From Pseudomonadales bacterium (GTDB taxonomy: Bacteria > Pseudomonadota > Gammaproteobacteria > Pseudomonadales > Porticoccaceae): a stretch of DNA of 64,000 nucleotides. A model generated the notes under the pieces. That model saw only the letters and a list, made by a program, of their open reading frames with translations. It did not search any database and was not told the origin of the DNA. The translations under genes and the position numbers were made by a program. Below, in pieces: positions 8,538 to 16,800 of the stretch (its first letter is position 1; the number at the start of each line of letters is the position of its first letter). Where the stretch lies: the NCBI GenBank assembly GCA_024234435.1, contig JACKOF010000001.1, positions 1,426,001 through 1,490,000 of the forward strand, given 5' to 3'.

Positions 8538-9490
8538 CGGGAAGCCCCCTGTCTTGGATTAAAGCCGCTTTCCTTTTGCAGTTCCCTATACAGTTCTTTG
8601 GCCTTGTCAGTTGAAGATCCGGGCACAACAATATCCAGCTCGACGTATAAATCACCGCCATTCAGCCCTTTTCCCTTAAGCTTCAATTGCTGCCCGGATT
8701 GGCTGTTAGGCGGTATGGTCAGCTGCACTTCATTTGCCAAGGTCTGCATCTTGACACTGCTACCCAGCACCGCCTCCCAAGGCGTTATCGCCAGCTTCCG
8801 GTAAAGGTTATTGCCCTTGACACTGTAAACAGGGTGAGGGGCAACCTCCAGATCAAGATAGAGATCACCGTTCGCGCCACCACCTATTCCCTTGCCGCCC
8901 TGCCCTTTTAGGCGTATCGGTTTCTCAGTGGAGCTGCCTGCCGGGATTTTAACCTTGATCTTTCGCGGTTCATGATTCAATAAACCATACTCGTCAATAT
9001 TGGGCACTTGATACTCGATGACTTTGTCACAACCGTGATGCAGTTCTTCCAGAAACAATGCCAGCTTGAAGTGAAGGTCGTCACCCCGCATGCGCATTTG
9101 CTGTTGTCTGCCAGTGCGACCATATTGACGGTGGGCAGTACCTGAGCGCCCGAATACTGATTCAAAAAAATCACTGAACCCGGCCATATCCGCTTCGGTA
9201 AAACCACCTTCGGAAAAATGTGCTGCGGATTCCCAGTCAGGCGGCGGTTTGAAACGCCCGTCTGTCCCCATGGCACCCATCGACCTCAACTGATCATATT
9301 CAGCACGTTTTTCCGGGTCACCCAGCACCTCGTATGCCTCGTTGATCTCCTTGAACTTGTCTTCGCAATCTTTTTCCTTGCTGACATCGGGATGATATTG
9401 CCGAGCAAGTTTGCGATAAGATTTTTTTATCTCCGCCGCTTCGGTTTTTTCATTCACACCCAGTATTTTGTAATAATCTTTGAATTCCAC
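8534..9490 (-). CDS. cbpA: DnaJ-like co-chaperone / curved-DNA-binding protein CbpA
   Basis: 318 residues. The N-terminal J-domain (residues 4-70) carries the HPD motif in YHPDVSKEKD. A Gly/Phe linker follows (GGFTEADMAGFSDFFESVFG), then two C-terminal peptide-binding domains (about 130-310). The DnaJ zinc finger is missing, which separates CbpA from DnaJ. It stimulates the DnaK ATPase and binds curved DNA in the nucleoid. First gene of the cbpA-cbpM operon. Confidence 0.93.
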   Translation of the reverse strand: MEFKDYYKILGVNEKTEAAEIKKSYRKLARQYHPDVSKEKDCEDKFKEINEAYEVLGDPEKRAEYDQLRSMGAMGTDGRFKPPPDWESAAHFSEGGFTEADMAGFSDFFESVFGRSGTAHRQYGRTGRQQQMRMRGDDLHFKLALFLEELHHGCDKVIEYQVPNIDEYGLLNHEPRKIKVKIPAGSSTEKPIRLKGQGGKGIGGGANGDLYLDLEVAPHPVYSVKGNNLYRKLAITPWEAVLGSSVKMQTLANEVQLTIPPNSQSGQQLKLKGKGLNGGDLYVELDIVVPGSSTDKAKELYRELQKESGFNPRQGASR

Positions 9491-9778
9491 TGCTCCACCC
9501 TAAGTAATCTACAAACCGAGACTGACTGATAGGCCAATTTAGCAAGACAAATTCCATGACCCGCTCGCATCAGCGACAAGACGAACCGATAAATCATCTA
9601 TGGTGTTCTTTATAGCGTATTCAAGGTTATAGACATTAGATGCCGATCAACATTATGGTTTTTATCCGGCTAACGCGCATCGAATTATTCTTTATAACCG
9701 TAAATTGGCAGCCCGATGCAACCGATGGGTTTGATGTTTTAAACCCAGACAAACGCCCGTTTTCCCTGCTTGTCGTTA
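9491..9778. other. Intergenic region upstream of cbpA
   Basis: About 290 bases between the divergent start of cbpA and the 3' end of the LapA-like gene. It should hold the cbpA promoter. I see no convincing gene, RNA or long repeat here; an open frame at 9640-9861 overlaps the LapA-like gene antisense and has no good ribosome binding site. Confidence 0.4.
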
Positions 9779-9982
9779 TCAACGTTTTTTATGGAAATGA
9801 CGTATTTCGAACAAGCCATAACCCGTTAATGCGCCCAGAACAAAGGTCACGGCCAGAATAATCACTCGGGGCAAATTGAATTCCCACCACAAAAAACTGA
9901 CGGTGACCTGCGCCATATTTTGTACAACAAATAGCAGCAACGCGCTCAACAAAAGGGTGTAGAAAAATTTTCTTACAGACAT
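9779..9982 (-). CDS. LapA-domain (DUF1049) small membrane protein, second copy
   Basis: 67 residues. Two hydrophobic segments (FFYTLLLSALLLFVVQNMAQ and a second around VIILAVTFVLGALTGYGLF) are separated by the LapA signature with FLWWEFNLPRV, and the C-terminus is short and basic. The start is the ATG with GGGAG six nt upstream; an earlier ATG sits directly on that ribosome binding site. LapA acts with LapB in controlling LPS synthesis at the inner membrane. The canonical lapA lies at 39564-39827 next to lapB, so this is a stand-alone paralogue of unknown role. Confidence 0.8.
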   Translation of the reverse strand: MSVRKFFYTLLLSALLLFVVQNMAQVTVSFLWWEFNLPRVIILAVTFVLGALTGYGLFEIRHFHKKR

Positions 9983-10086
9983 AATCATCTCCCAGCCTGC
10001 GGGCCTCACACGCGTCCCCTTGCAGTAAGGACATATACCGACTTGCCACAAAGTTCATACATAGCCAAAAGTCGCAAAATACCGAT

Positions 10087-11430
10087 TTATGACAACAAAC
10101 CAGACAGTGCTGTGGCGATCCCCAAAAAGGACATAAACCCGGCGATATCTGTCACCGTTGTCAAAATAATGGACGAAGACTGCGCCGGGTCCTGACCCAT
10201 TTTTTTTAAACCGATAGGCACCAAAGCACCTGCCATCCCTGCAATAGTCATGGAAATGACCATGGACATTGCTATCACCAGAGCAAGACCCACACTCTGA
10301 CTCCAGAGGTACACCCCCACACCACAGGTCAGGGCAATCGCTATTCCATTAATCAATCCGGCACTGGCTTCTTTAAACATCACTTTAAACCAGTGACGTG
10401 TTGTGATTTCACGCAATGTTAACCCGCGCATGGTAACGGCCAACGCTTGCGCACCGGTATTGCCCGACTGCCCTGCTGCAACGGGCATTAAGACAGCCAG
10501 CGCGGTGAACTGCGCTATGGTGCTCTCAAATAGACCTACCACTGCAGCTGCCAGGAAACCTGTTAACAAGTTTATTTGTAGCCAGGGTTGGCGCTTACGC
10601 ACAGCGAAAAAGCTGCTCGATAAAGCACGTTCTTCAGCGCTCGCACCCACCATGGTTTGCAGGTCCGCCGCAATATCCTCTTTCACCGCTTCAATCGCCC
10701 TGGCTCCCCGAATAATGCCGAGTAATCGATAGTGGACATCGACAACGGGCAAGATGTCGATGGTGTTGTTCTGCAATTTCTCGGCAACTTCCTCTTTGGG
10801 GTCAAGTGCAGACACAAATACAGTGATTGTCTGGCTCAACTCTGCCAATGTTTGCCTAGACTGCGCTGCAACCAGATCTACCAATTCTACCTGTCCGTGC
10901 AAACGCATGTCGTTATCCAGCGTGTAAAGTCGTCGGCGCATAATGGCGGGGTGCTTTGTAAGCTGCGCCATAGCCTCCCCTACCGTTGTCGTCATACTGA
11001 ACATCAACACGCCGGTATCCATCATATGACCTGCACAGTCCGGAGGGTAATCCAACAGTTCTCTCAATTCATGGGCATGTGACTGATTCATTGCGGCCAG
11101 ATAATGTTCACGCCGATTCTCATCTAAACGACTGATCAAACTGGCACAGGGACCTGCATCGAGGGCATTCAGGAGCTCCAGAGCCACAGCATCTGGAGTC
11201 AAAGGCAGAATGCGACTTGCCGCTGGCGGTGTGATATCCACCCAGACTCTCTGACGCAGGGTGGGTGATGTCGATGCCAGAATCTGAGCTGCATCCTGTG
11301 GCTCGAGAGACTCCAGCTTGCGTGCAGCATCACGTGGAAACTCTCGAAAAAATGCCTGAGTCAGAACCTCTGCAGACATTGAAACCGCACTCTGTGGTTG
11401 CCCGGATGGTATCGTTAAATCGCTTTTCAT
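10087..11430 (-). CDS. mgtE: MgtE-family magnesium transporter
   Basis: 447 residues with the full MgtE layout: a helical N domain (about 20-130), tandem CBS domains (about 135-260), a linker helix and a five-segment membrane domain (about 280-447). Conserved channel motifs are present: PVAAGQSGNTGAQALAVTMR and, near the C-terminus, GQDPAQSSSIILTTVTDIAGF. MgtE is a Mg2+-gated Mg2+ channel of the inner membrane, closed when its CBS domains bind Mg2+. It overlaps the preceding half-MgtE gene by 4 nt, so the two are translated together. Confidence 0.93.
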   Translation of the reverse strand: MKSDLTIPSGQPQSAVSMSAEVLTQAFFREFPRDAARKLESLEPQDAAQILASTSPTLRQRVWVDITPPAASRILPLTPDAVALELLNALDAGPCASLISRLDENRREHYLAAMNQSHAHELRELLDYPPDCAGHMMDTGVLMFSMTTTVGEAMAQLTKHPAIMRRRLYTLDNDMRLHGQVELVDLVAAQSRQTLAELSQTITVFVSALDPKEEVAEKLQNNTIDILPVVDVHYRLLGIIRGARAIEAVKEDIAADLQTMVGASAEERALSSSFFAVRKRQPWLQINLLTGFLAAAVVGLFESTIAQFTALAVLMPVAAGQSGNTGAQALAVTMRGLTLREITTRHWFKVMFKEASAGLINGIAIALTCGVGVYLWSQSVGLALVIAMSMVISMTIAGMAGALVPIGLKKMGQDPAQSSSIILTTVTDIAGFMSFLGIATALSGLLS

Positions 11431-12275
11431 GAGGATTGTCCCGTTTTTGCAGTGGGCCTGGGGCTGCCCAGAAGACCCAATAACGCTAACAGAGCACCAC
11501 TGTAAGCTTCTCCCACGGCACCCAGCAGATCATCCTCGGATACTGTACGGGAGGCTCCCGTAAACAACGCCAGGCTACGCCGTAAATCGGCATGGCGGAG
11601 AAGGCCTACTATCTGCTTATTGCGATTCAGCACCGGCAGTATATCTTGATGCTGCCAGCCTTCATTAGTGGACGCAACGGCCAGGCTGGTTCTGCTTGAT
11701 AACACAGCAGGTACATCTTTCATTAGGCTTGAAACTGAAGATTTGCCTTTAGCACGCAACAAATCCCGCAGTCTAACCTGTCCTGCCAGACGGTTTTCAT
11801 CATCAACAAACAACAGTGAATCACCAAGTACCAACCCCTCTTCAAGAGCGAACCTCTTCAGGGCTTCAGCCACCGAACAATCTGTCGGCAATACAGTGAT
11901 ATCTGCGGTCATCCAGGCGCCCACTGAATCTTCAGAATAACTCATCAACAAGCGACACATGGTTGCCTTTTTTTCTGGCAACTCATTGAGCAAATCATCT
12001 CGCACAGAGCTGTCTACACACCTCAGAATAGCGGTAGTCTGGTTAGCACTAAAACTGGCAAGCAGCATTGCCGTCATATCTGCAGGCCAGTGTGCACATA
12101 ATCTGGCGACATAAGAAGGCAGCATATGGGCGACAAGCTGGCTTCTCCTGTTCAGGGGTAGCACCCGAATAAACGCCGCAGTATTTTCCTGTGGTTCCAA
12201 TTCCAGCTGACGTGCTGCGGCATCAGGGTGTTGTTGAATAAACGTTAATGCGACGTCCAGTTCACGAGGGGACAT
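11427..12275 (-). CDS. Soluble half-MgtE: MgtE N-domain plus CBS pair, no membrane domain
   Basis: 282 residues. The first 130 resemble the MgtE N domain (DAAARQLELEPQENTAAFIR, LNELPEKKATMCRLLMSY) and residues about 135-255 form two CBS domains (VGAWMTADITVLPTDCSVAE...). The protein stops where MgtE would enter its membrane part; only a short weakly hydrophobic tail (GALLALLGLLG) follows. The ATG is chosen because GAGAGG lies 5 nt upstream. It overlaps mscS by 14 nt upstream and mgtE by 4 nt downstream. Inference: a regulatory partner of the full MgtE, or a relic of tandem duplication. Confidence 0.8.
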   Translation of the reverse strand: MSPRELDVALTFIQQHPDAAARQLELEPQENTAAFIRVLPLNRRSQLVAHMLPSYVARLCAHWPADMTAMLLASFSANQTTAILRCVDSSVRDDLLNELPEKKATMCRLLMSYSEDSVGAWMTADITVLPTDCSVAEALKRFALEEGLVLGDSLLFVDDENRLAGQVRLRDLLRAKGKSSVSSLMKDVPAVLSSRTSLAVASTNEGWQHQDILPVLNRNKQIVGLLRHADLRRSLALFTGASRTVSEDDLLGAVGEAYSGALLALLGLLGSPRPTAKTGQSS

Positions 12276-13161
12276 GATCACCTCTCTTATCATCAAACGG
12301 TTTCTCTACAGGTACACCTTTGCTTCCAGAGCTTTCTACGATAATTTTGCTGACTTGTTCATGAAACAGCTTGGCCGGCACCAGCGCTCTCCCCTGCCTG
12401 GTATCCAACACCACCACGGTTGGGGTAATGTCCAGCACATAGCCTTCAATATCATCGATTCTGACGAGCTGTCCCAGTTGGTAATGTTTGCGCGCGGTCT
12501 GCACACCAATCACATTGGCAATAAAATGTCTGGCGCCCAGCCCAAAAGCCAGCGCCGCACCCCCCAACAATACCCCCGCAGTAACGATAAGCGTAGTAGT
12601 GAGAAAAGCCACGTTGATACCCAGCTGTTCGACGCCTATCAATATCGCTGTCAGGACAACTGAGACCTGCGCGGTACGGGCAATTAAATCCGACTGGTTA
12701 ATACCGGTGGATTCGGCAGCTCTCGCCACTGTTGAGCGCGCAACCCCACTTAGAGGAAAACCTGCCAGTATAATCAGTAACCCCATCAATACATTAGGAA
12801 GGTAAATCAGCAGAGAGGATGCAACGCCAGAGAAAATTTTCCAATCCAGCATATTGGCGCTGGCGGCAACAAAGAACAGTAATACACTCCAAAACACAAG
12901 ATCACCAACTAGCCGTGCATAAGAGCGAACCTGTAGTGACTGCGAGCCCCGCTTTTCAGCAGTGCGCAGTAACAGTAATTCAAAACCCAAGATAAGTTTC
13001 CGCGCAAACATACGCAGTAGCGCAGCAACAAGCCAACCAACCAGTAGCAACAGCACAGCACCCAGTATTTGCGGCAAATAGTCCATTATTTGCCGGGCTA
13101 ACTCCTGGTAAGTCTCGGCCAGAGCACCTGGCCAATCGAAAGCTTCATTAGACTCGGCCAT
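12262..13161 (-). CDS. MscS-family mechanosensitive channel
   Basis: 299 residues with an N-terminal helix, several membrane segments, a Gly/Ala-rich pore helix (TAGVLLGGAALAFGLGARHF) and the MscS beta domain (LGQLVRIDDIEGYVLDITPT). MscS channels open under membrane tension and release solutes during hypo-osmotic shock. The pore region and the beta domain that follows fit a small MscS/YbdG-like member. It is the first gene of a mscS, half-mgtE, mgtE operon with overlapping genes. Confidence 0.88.
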   Translation of the reverse strand: MAESNEAFDWPGALAETYQELARQIMDYLPQILGAVLLLLVGWLVAALLRMFARKLILGFELLLLRTAEKRGSQSLQVRSYARLVGDLVFWSVLLFFVAASANMLDWKIFSGVASSLLIYLPNVLMGLLIILAGFPLSGVARSTVARAAESTGINQSDLIARTAQVSVVLTAILIGVEQLGINVAFLTTTLIVTAGVLLGGAALAFGLGARHFIANVIGVQTARKHYQLGQLVRIDDIEGYVLDITPTVVVLDTRQGRALVPAKLFHEQVSKIIVESSGSKGVPVEKPFDDKRGDHVPS

Positions 13162-13414
13162 TCCATACTCCTTTCTTCTACTTTTTTAACGGTTATTGTG
13201 TATTAGACAGATATGCTTTCGTAGCCATAGCTCCTGTGTCTATTTACATGCTTTACAAAGCGGGCACTCTTAAACTTGCCTTAATGCAGTTTTAGCACAG
13301 TTTTGTACAGATTATCACGGCGATGATGAAAGCGGAATTTCGTCAGAGGGGCTGGCTGGTTATGTATGCATGATTTGTTGGGTCTTGTATTTAGATCCGA
13401 GAAGAGATTGACTC

Positions 13415-13490
13415 GCAGCTCTGCTGCTCGGGGTTTCACCCCGTCGTTGCAAGCGCCGACGCCCAAAACGCTTTCGCGTTTTGTCGAACC
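13415..13490. repeat. Intergenic stem-loop array B (ends in GTCGAACC)
   Basis: Four hairpins back to back: GCAG/CTGC (13415-13427), GGGG/CCCC with TTTCA loop (13430-13442), CGTCG/CGACG (13442-13461) and AAAACGC/GCGTTTT with TTTC loop (13465-13482), followed by GTCGAACC. The stem-loop plus GTCGAACC ending matches array A at 4012-4037 in layout but not in stem sequence, pointing to compensatory change or a repeat family conserved in structure. The region 13162-13414 between mscS and this array shows nothing else. Confidence 0.45.
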
Positions 13491-13523
13491 CTACGAGGCT
13501 TCTCACCCACCCGTCACCGCAAC

Positions 13524-13548
13524 AAAAAACCCGGCACAAGGCCAGGTT
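13524..13548 (-). terminator. Rho-independent terminator, probably the original tRNA-Ser terminator
   Basis: Read on the minus strand, AACCTGGC and GCCGGGTT form an 8-bp stem (one G-U pair) with a 5-nt loop, then a run of six T. It sits only 10 nt beyond the degenerate tRNA-Ser end at 13558, the expected spacing of a tRNA terminator cut off from its gene by island insertion. Confidence 0.65.
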
Positions 13549-13557
13549 ATTCGTTTC

Positions 13558-13580
13558 TGGCGGGAGGGAGGAAGTAGAAC
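13558..13580. other. attL: degenerate copy of the tRNA-Ser 3' end
   Basis: The string TGGCGGGAGGGAGG aligns with the tRNA-Ser end TGGCGGTGAGGGAGGG at 22115 with one base missing; over 23 positions about 19 match plus one gap. Decay is expected for a tRNA fragment no longer under selection. Its orientation matches the intact tRNA end. Confidence 0.5.
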
Positions 13581-13633
13581 AGAAATCATAGGTCTTTGAT
13601 ATTTATATAATTTATTGTAATCGTTATATTCCG

Positions 13634-13664
13634 GTGTTCCTTACAGTGTTCCTTACAGTGTTCC
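13634..13664. promoter_or_regulatory. Left integrase arm-type sites: three GTGTTCC repeats, 12-bp period
   Basis: GTGTTCC begins at 13634, 13646 and 13658, with TTACA between copies. The same heptamer at the same 12-bp spacing occurs at 21982 and 21994 beside the integrase gene. Such arrays just inside element ends are typical of integrase arm-binding sites. Binding is inferred from position and periodicity. Confidence 0.55.
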
Positions 13665-13826
13665 TACACCGCGAATTCACGGCTTACCTCTAGGCAGTGC
13701 TATTTCAAGTTCAAGTATCCAGGCATTTACCGATCCATGAACGTCCGTTTTCGTCCGGTCGCAAACATCGAATTAGGTAAACTGTCCGAGGAATTCACGA
13801 GATAAATTTGCATCTGATGATACTTG

Positions 13827-16800
13827 CTATTCGTTCATGGGGATTGGCTGCTCTCCTCTCTTTTTCGCCCAGATAAATCCCAGCTTATCAAGTTTTATTT
13901 TCCTTTCTTCCGAGAGGGTGCCAGCGACATGTTTCTGGCGCATCCTATTTACCCATTTCCCGAGACCCGTCGTACCACCGTACCTTTGTGGCACATCAAC
14001 ATGCCCATTCCGCTTATAAAATTCGCACAGTTGATCATACCTTTCTTCCCACGAAATACCTTTGGCTGACTGAAAATCGACACCTAAACCTTGAAGAACT
14101 ATTTTTCTTCTTTCATCGATTTTCCCAAGCCTGCCGCGCGAAACTTGGCTTTTAAGCCACTTAGCCAGACCTTCATCGTGGTCTTGTTCTCTGGTGACTT
14201 CTACATGGCCGAATTTTGCTTTGAATGCCTCCAATTGCTCAACTCGCTGATCCCAGCTTACGAATTCTGGTCTAAGCCTAAAAGCAAAATTTAGGCTTTC
14301 CAATTGCTGAATTTGCTCATCAGACAAACGTCCTTGGCTGTAATGTAGCCTCTGGCGTCTAACCCAATAATGAAGAGACTTATCTGCGGAATGGTTCAAG
14401 GTGACGTTACTGTGCCCGAATTTCAAATAAAAATCTTGAAGTTCCGCGTACCTTAAAAGCCAGTCAGAAAAAGCGCTTTTCCGTTCAGTTGTTTCTAGTT
14501 GTTCCGTACCTTGTTCCGAATACCAGTTTTCACCGAATTTGACCCCCAAGCTCGCCAACTGTTGCTGTTCAGCTTGAGGAAGCGTACCTTTCTTATACTT
14601 TTTCCTTTGGCGTGAAATCCACTGCCCCAGACCTTGCTGCCCACACCTAATTGGTACGTTCGCGGTACCAAAGCGAGCTTTATAGTTTTCAACCTGGCTA
14701 AGGCGTTCGTCAAAGCTATACTTTTGCGAAGCCGATTTAGCTTTTCTCGACTCCCTCACATTGTAGTTAAATTCAATTTCATCGAGCATTTGCTGATGTA
14801 TTTCTGGGAGTTTGTTCTTGCGAAAAAGTATCCTTTGACGCTCTACCCAGCGACCTAGAGGTACATCTTCTTCCCATCTAGCAGGTACCCTCGTGTGGCC
14901 AAATCTCGCTTTGTACGCGACAAGTTTTTCAAAGCTATTCTTAAATATCTCCTGACGAAAGTCTGAAACATGCTCAACAGTACGTTTCTCTTTGTTAGTT
15001 CGTGGTTTCCCTATCTGTTTTTTCTTTCCGTGATCGGCCTGTTGCTCTTCAGGCAGCACTTCATTTCTTTCGAAACTAAACCCAATCTCTTCCATCAACT
15101 CCTTTTTATAATCAACTAAATTTCCTCGCCGATGGTAAGATTTTTGATTCCTCAACCAGATACCCAAATCTGTGTATGCCTGATCTCCAACAGGGACGTG
15201 GAAATGCCCATGCTTCGTATAGAATAGCTGCAATTGATCGAGCATTTCGAGAAACCTATTATCTTCCTCTTCAACTGAACGAGTCCTCCAATCGAAACCA
15301 ATATTATTTAAAAGATTAACTCGCTCAATTATTTTTTGGTTATCACTTTCCAAATAAGTTGGATACTTTTGCCGCTGAGATATAACCCATGCGCTGAGCT
15401 TTTTATATTCTGAGCTTCTTGGTGAAACCCTCGTATGCCCGTATTTCTTCTGGAACACACAAAGCTCTTTATATTTTGCATCCCAATTATCTTGTCGAGG
15501 CTCCCAGTTAAACTCAATACTATCCAGCTTGTTTATTTTATAAACTGAAAGATCTCCACTACGAAACTTCTCCCGTTGAAATACGCACCACATTCCTATA
15601 ATGGGCTCGCGAGCGTTCGGAAAACCTCCAGTTGAATCGAAAAACTGTTTTACTTCTTCAAATCTAGAATCCCAATCTTTCCCCGCAGTAGATCGCTCCC
15701 ACGAAAAATCTAGCTCATTCAGTAGCTCGACCTTTAAATCGCTTAGCAGTCCGTCTTCATTGTTTTTCCTCTGAGTGCAGACCCAGTTGTACAGTGATTC
15801 ATCGTAATCTTTTTTTATCGCCGAATTCCCAAAGCTAATAAAGTAATCTTTCAGCTTCTTATAATTTTCGTTCCAAGCGAACTGTACAATGCTCCAGCTA
15901 AAATCAATACTTTCTAACTTCTTTATCTTATCCTCTGTCAATATGCCCAACTGATATTGCTGCCGCTGTGTCTTTACCCAATTAGATAAACGGGGATCTT
16001 TTTCCCAGGTCGAAGGCACATTCGAATTGCCATGCTCTTCGTAGTAATTTTTTAATTGAGCAAACCGCTCATGCCAAACTGGTGCCAGTTTCCTCACGAT
16101 CTTAGTTGTTATTGATGCTTTTAAGTCATCGAGCTTAAGGCTTTTTGAAATCATTTTGACGCGCCGTTCAAATCGATCATCTCGAAAACCTTTAGCCAAT
16201 GGCATCTGCTCACGCAAATAGCATATTGCGTTATGAAGCTCTTGATCCTGCTCTTGCAATGCATTCAAAACATCAAAAACCTCACCAAAATCAGTTTCGT
16301 TAATAGCGTCACTTATCGATTCACCTGTTTGAAGCTCCAAGTAGATGGGTACAAGAACGTAACCAACTTCTTTACTGCCACTTTTCCGCATTGCTCTTCC
16401 TGTGGCTTGAATAACGTCAACGCGGCTGCGCTTCGGTGACATGAATGCAACCATATCGACAGCGGGCACATCTACCCCCTCTGTCAGGCAGCGCGCATTG
16501 GACAAGAGAGCATAATCGGAAGATTTAAATTCGCGAATTATTTTTTCTCGCCGCCCAGCTTGAATGCGACCATTTACATGATAAGTACTGAGAAAATCTA
16601 TGTGGTTACCAATACCCTGATTATCTAGTGCGACAAAGGACTTTGCAGACTTTATTGATTTGTGAAAAGAAAAAATCTTCTTCACTTTATATTTATCAAT
16701 GCACTCTTTAATTGCCAGTTGATTTGCCACTTGCCTGGCTTTGACTTCATCCTCCTCGATTTGCACTGCCCCACGATCTAAAAGTTCGCGGCTTACATCA

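Noticed and set aside
9640..9861. 73-codon plus-strand ORF near the LapA-like gene
   Set aside because: Overlaps the LapA-like gene antisense and lacks a ribosome binding site and family resemblance.
13281..13466. 61-codon minus-strand ORF across stem-loop array B
   Set aside because: It reads through the hairpins of the array and has no good ribosome binding site; more likely a by-product of structured repeat DNA than a gene.
13366..13599. 77-codon plus-strand ORF over array B and attL
   Set aside because: Crosses hairpins, terminator and attL; the tRNA-antisense phrase near its end shows it is an artefact.
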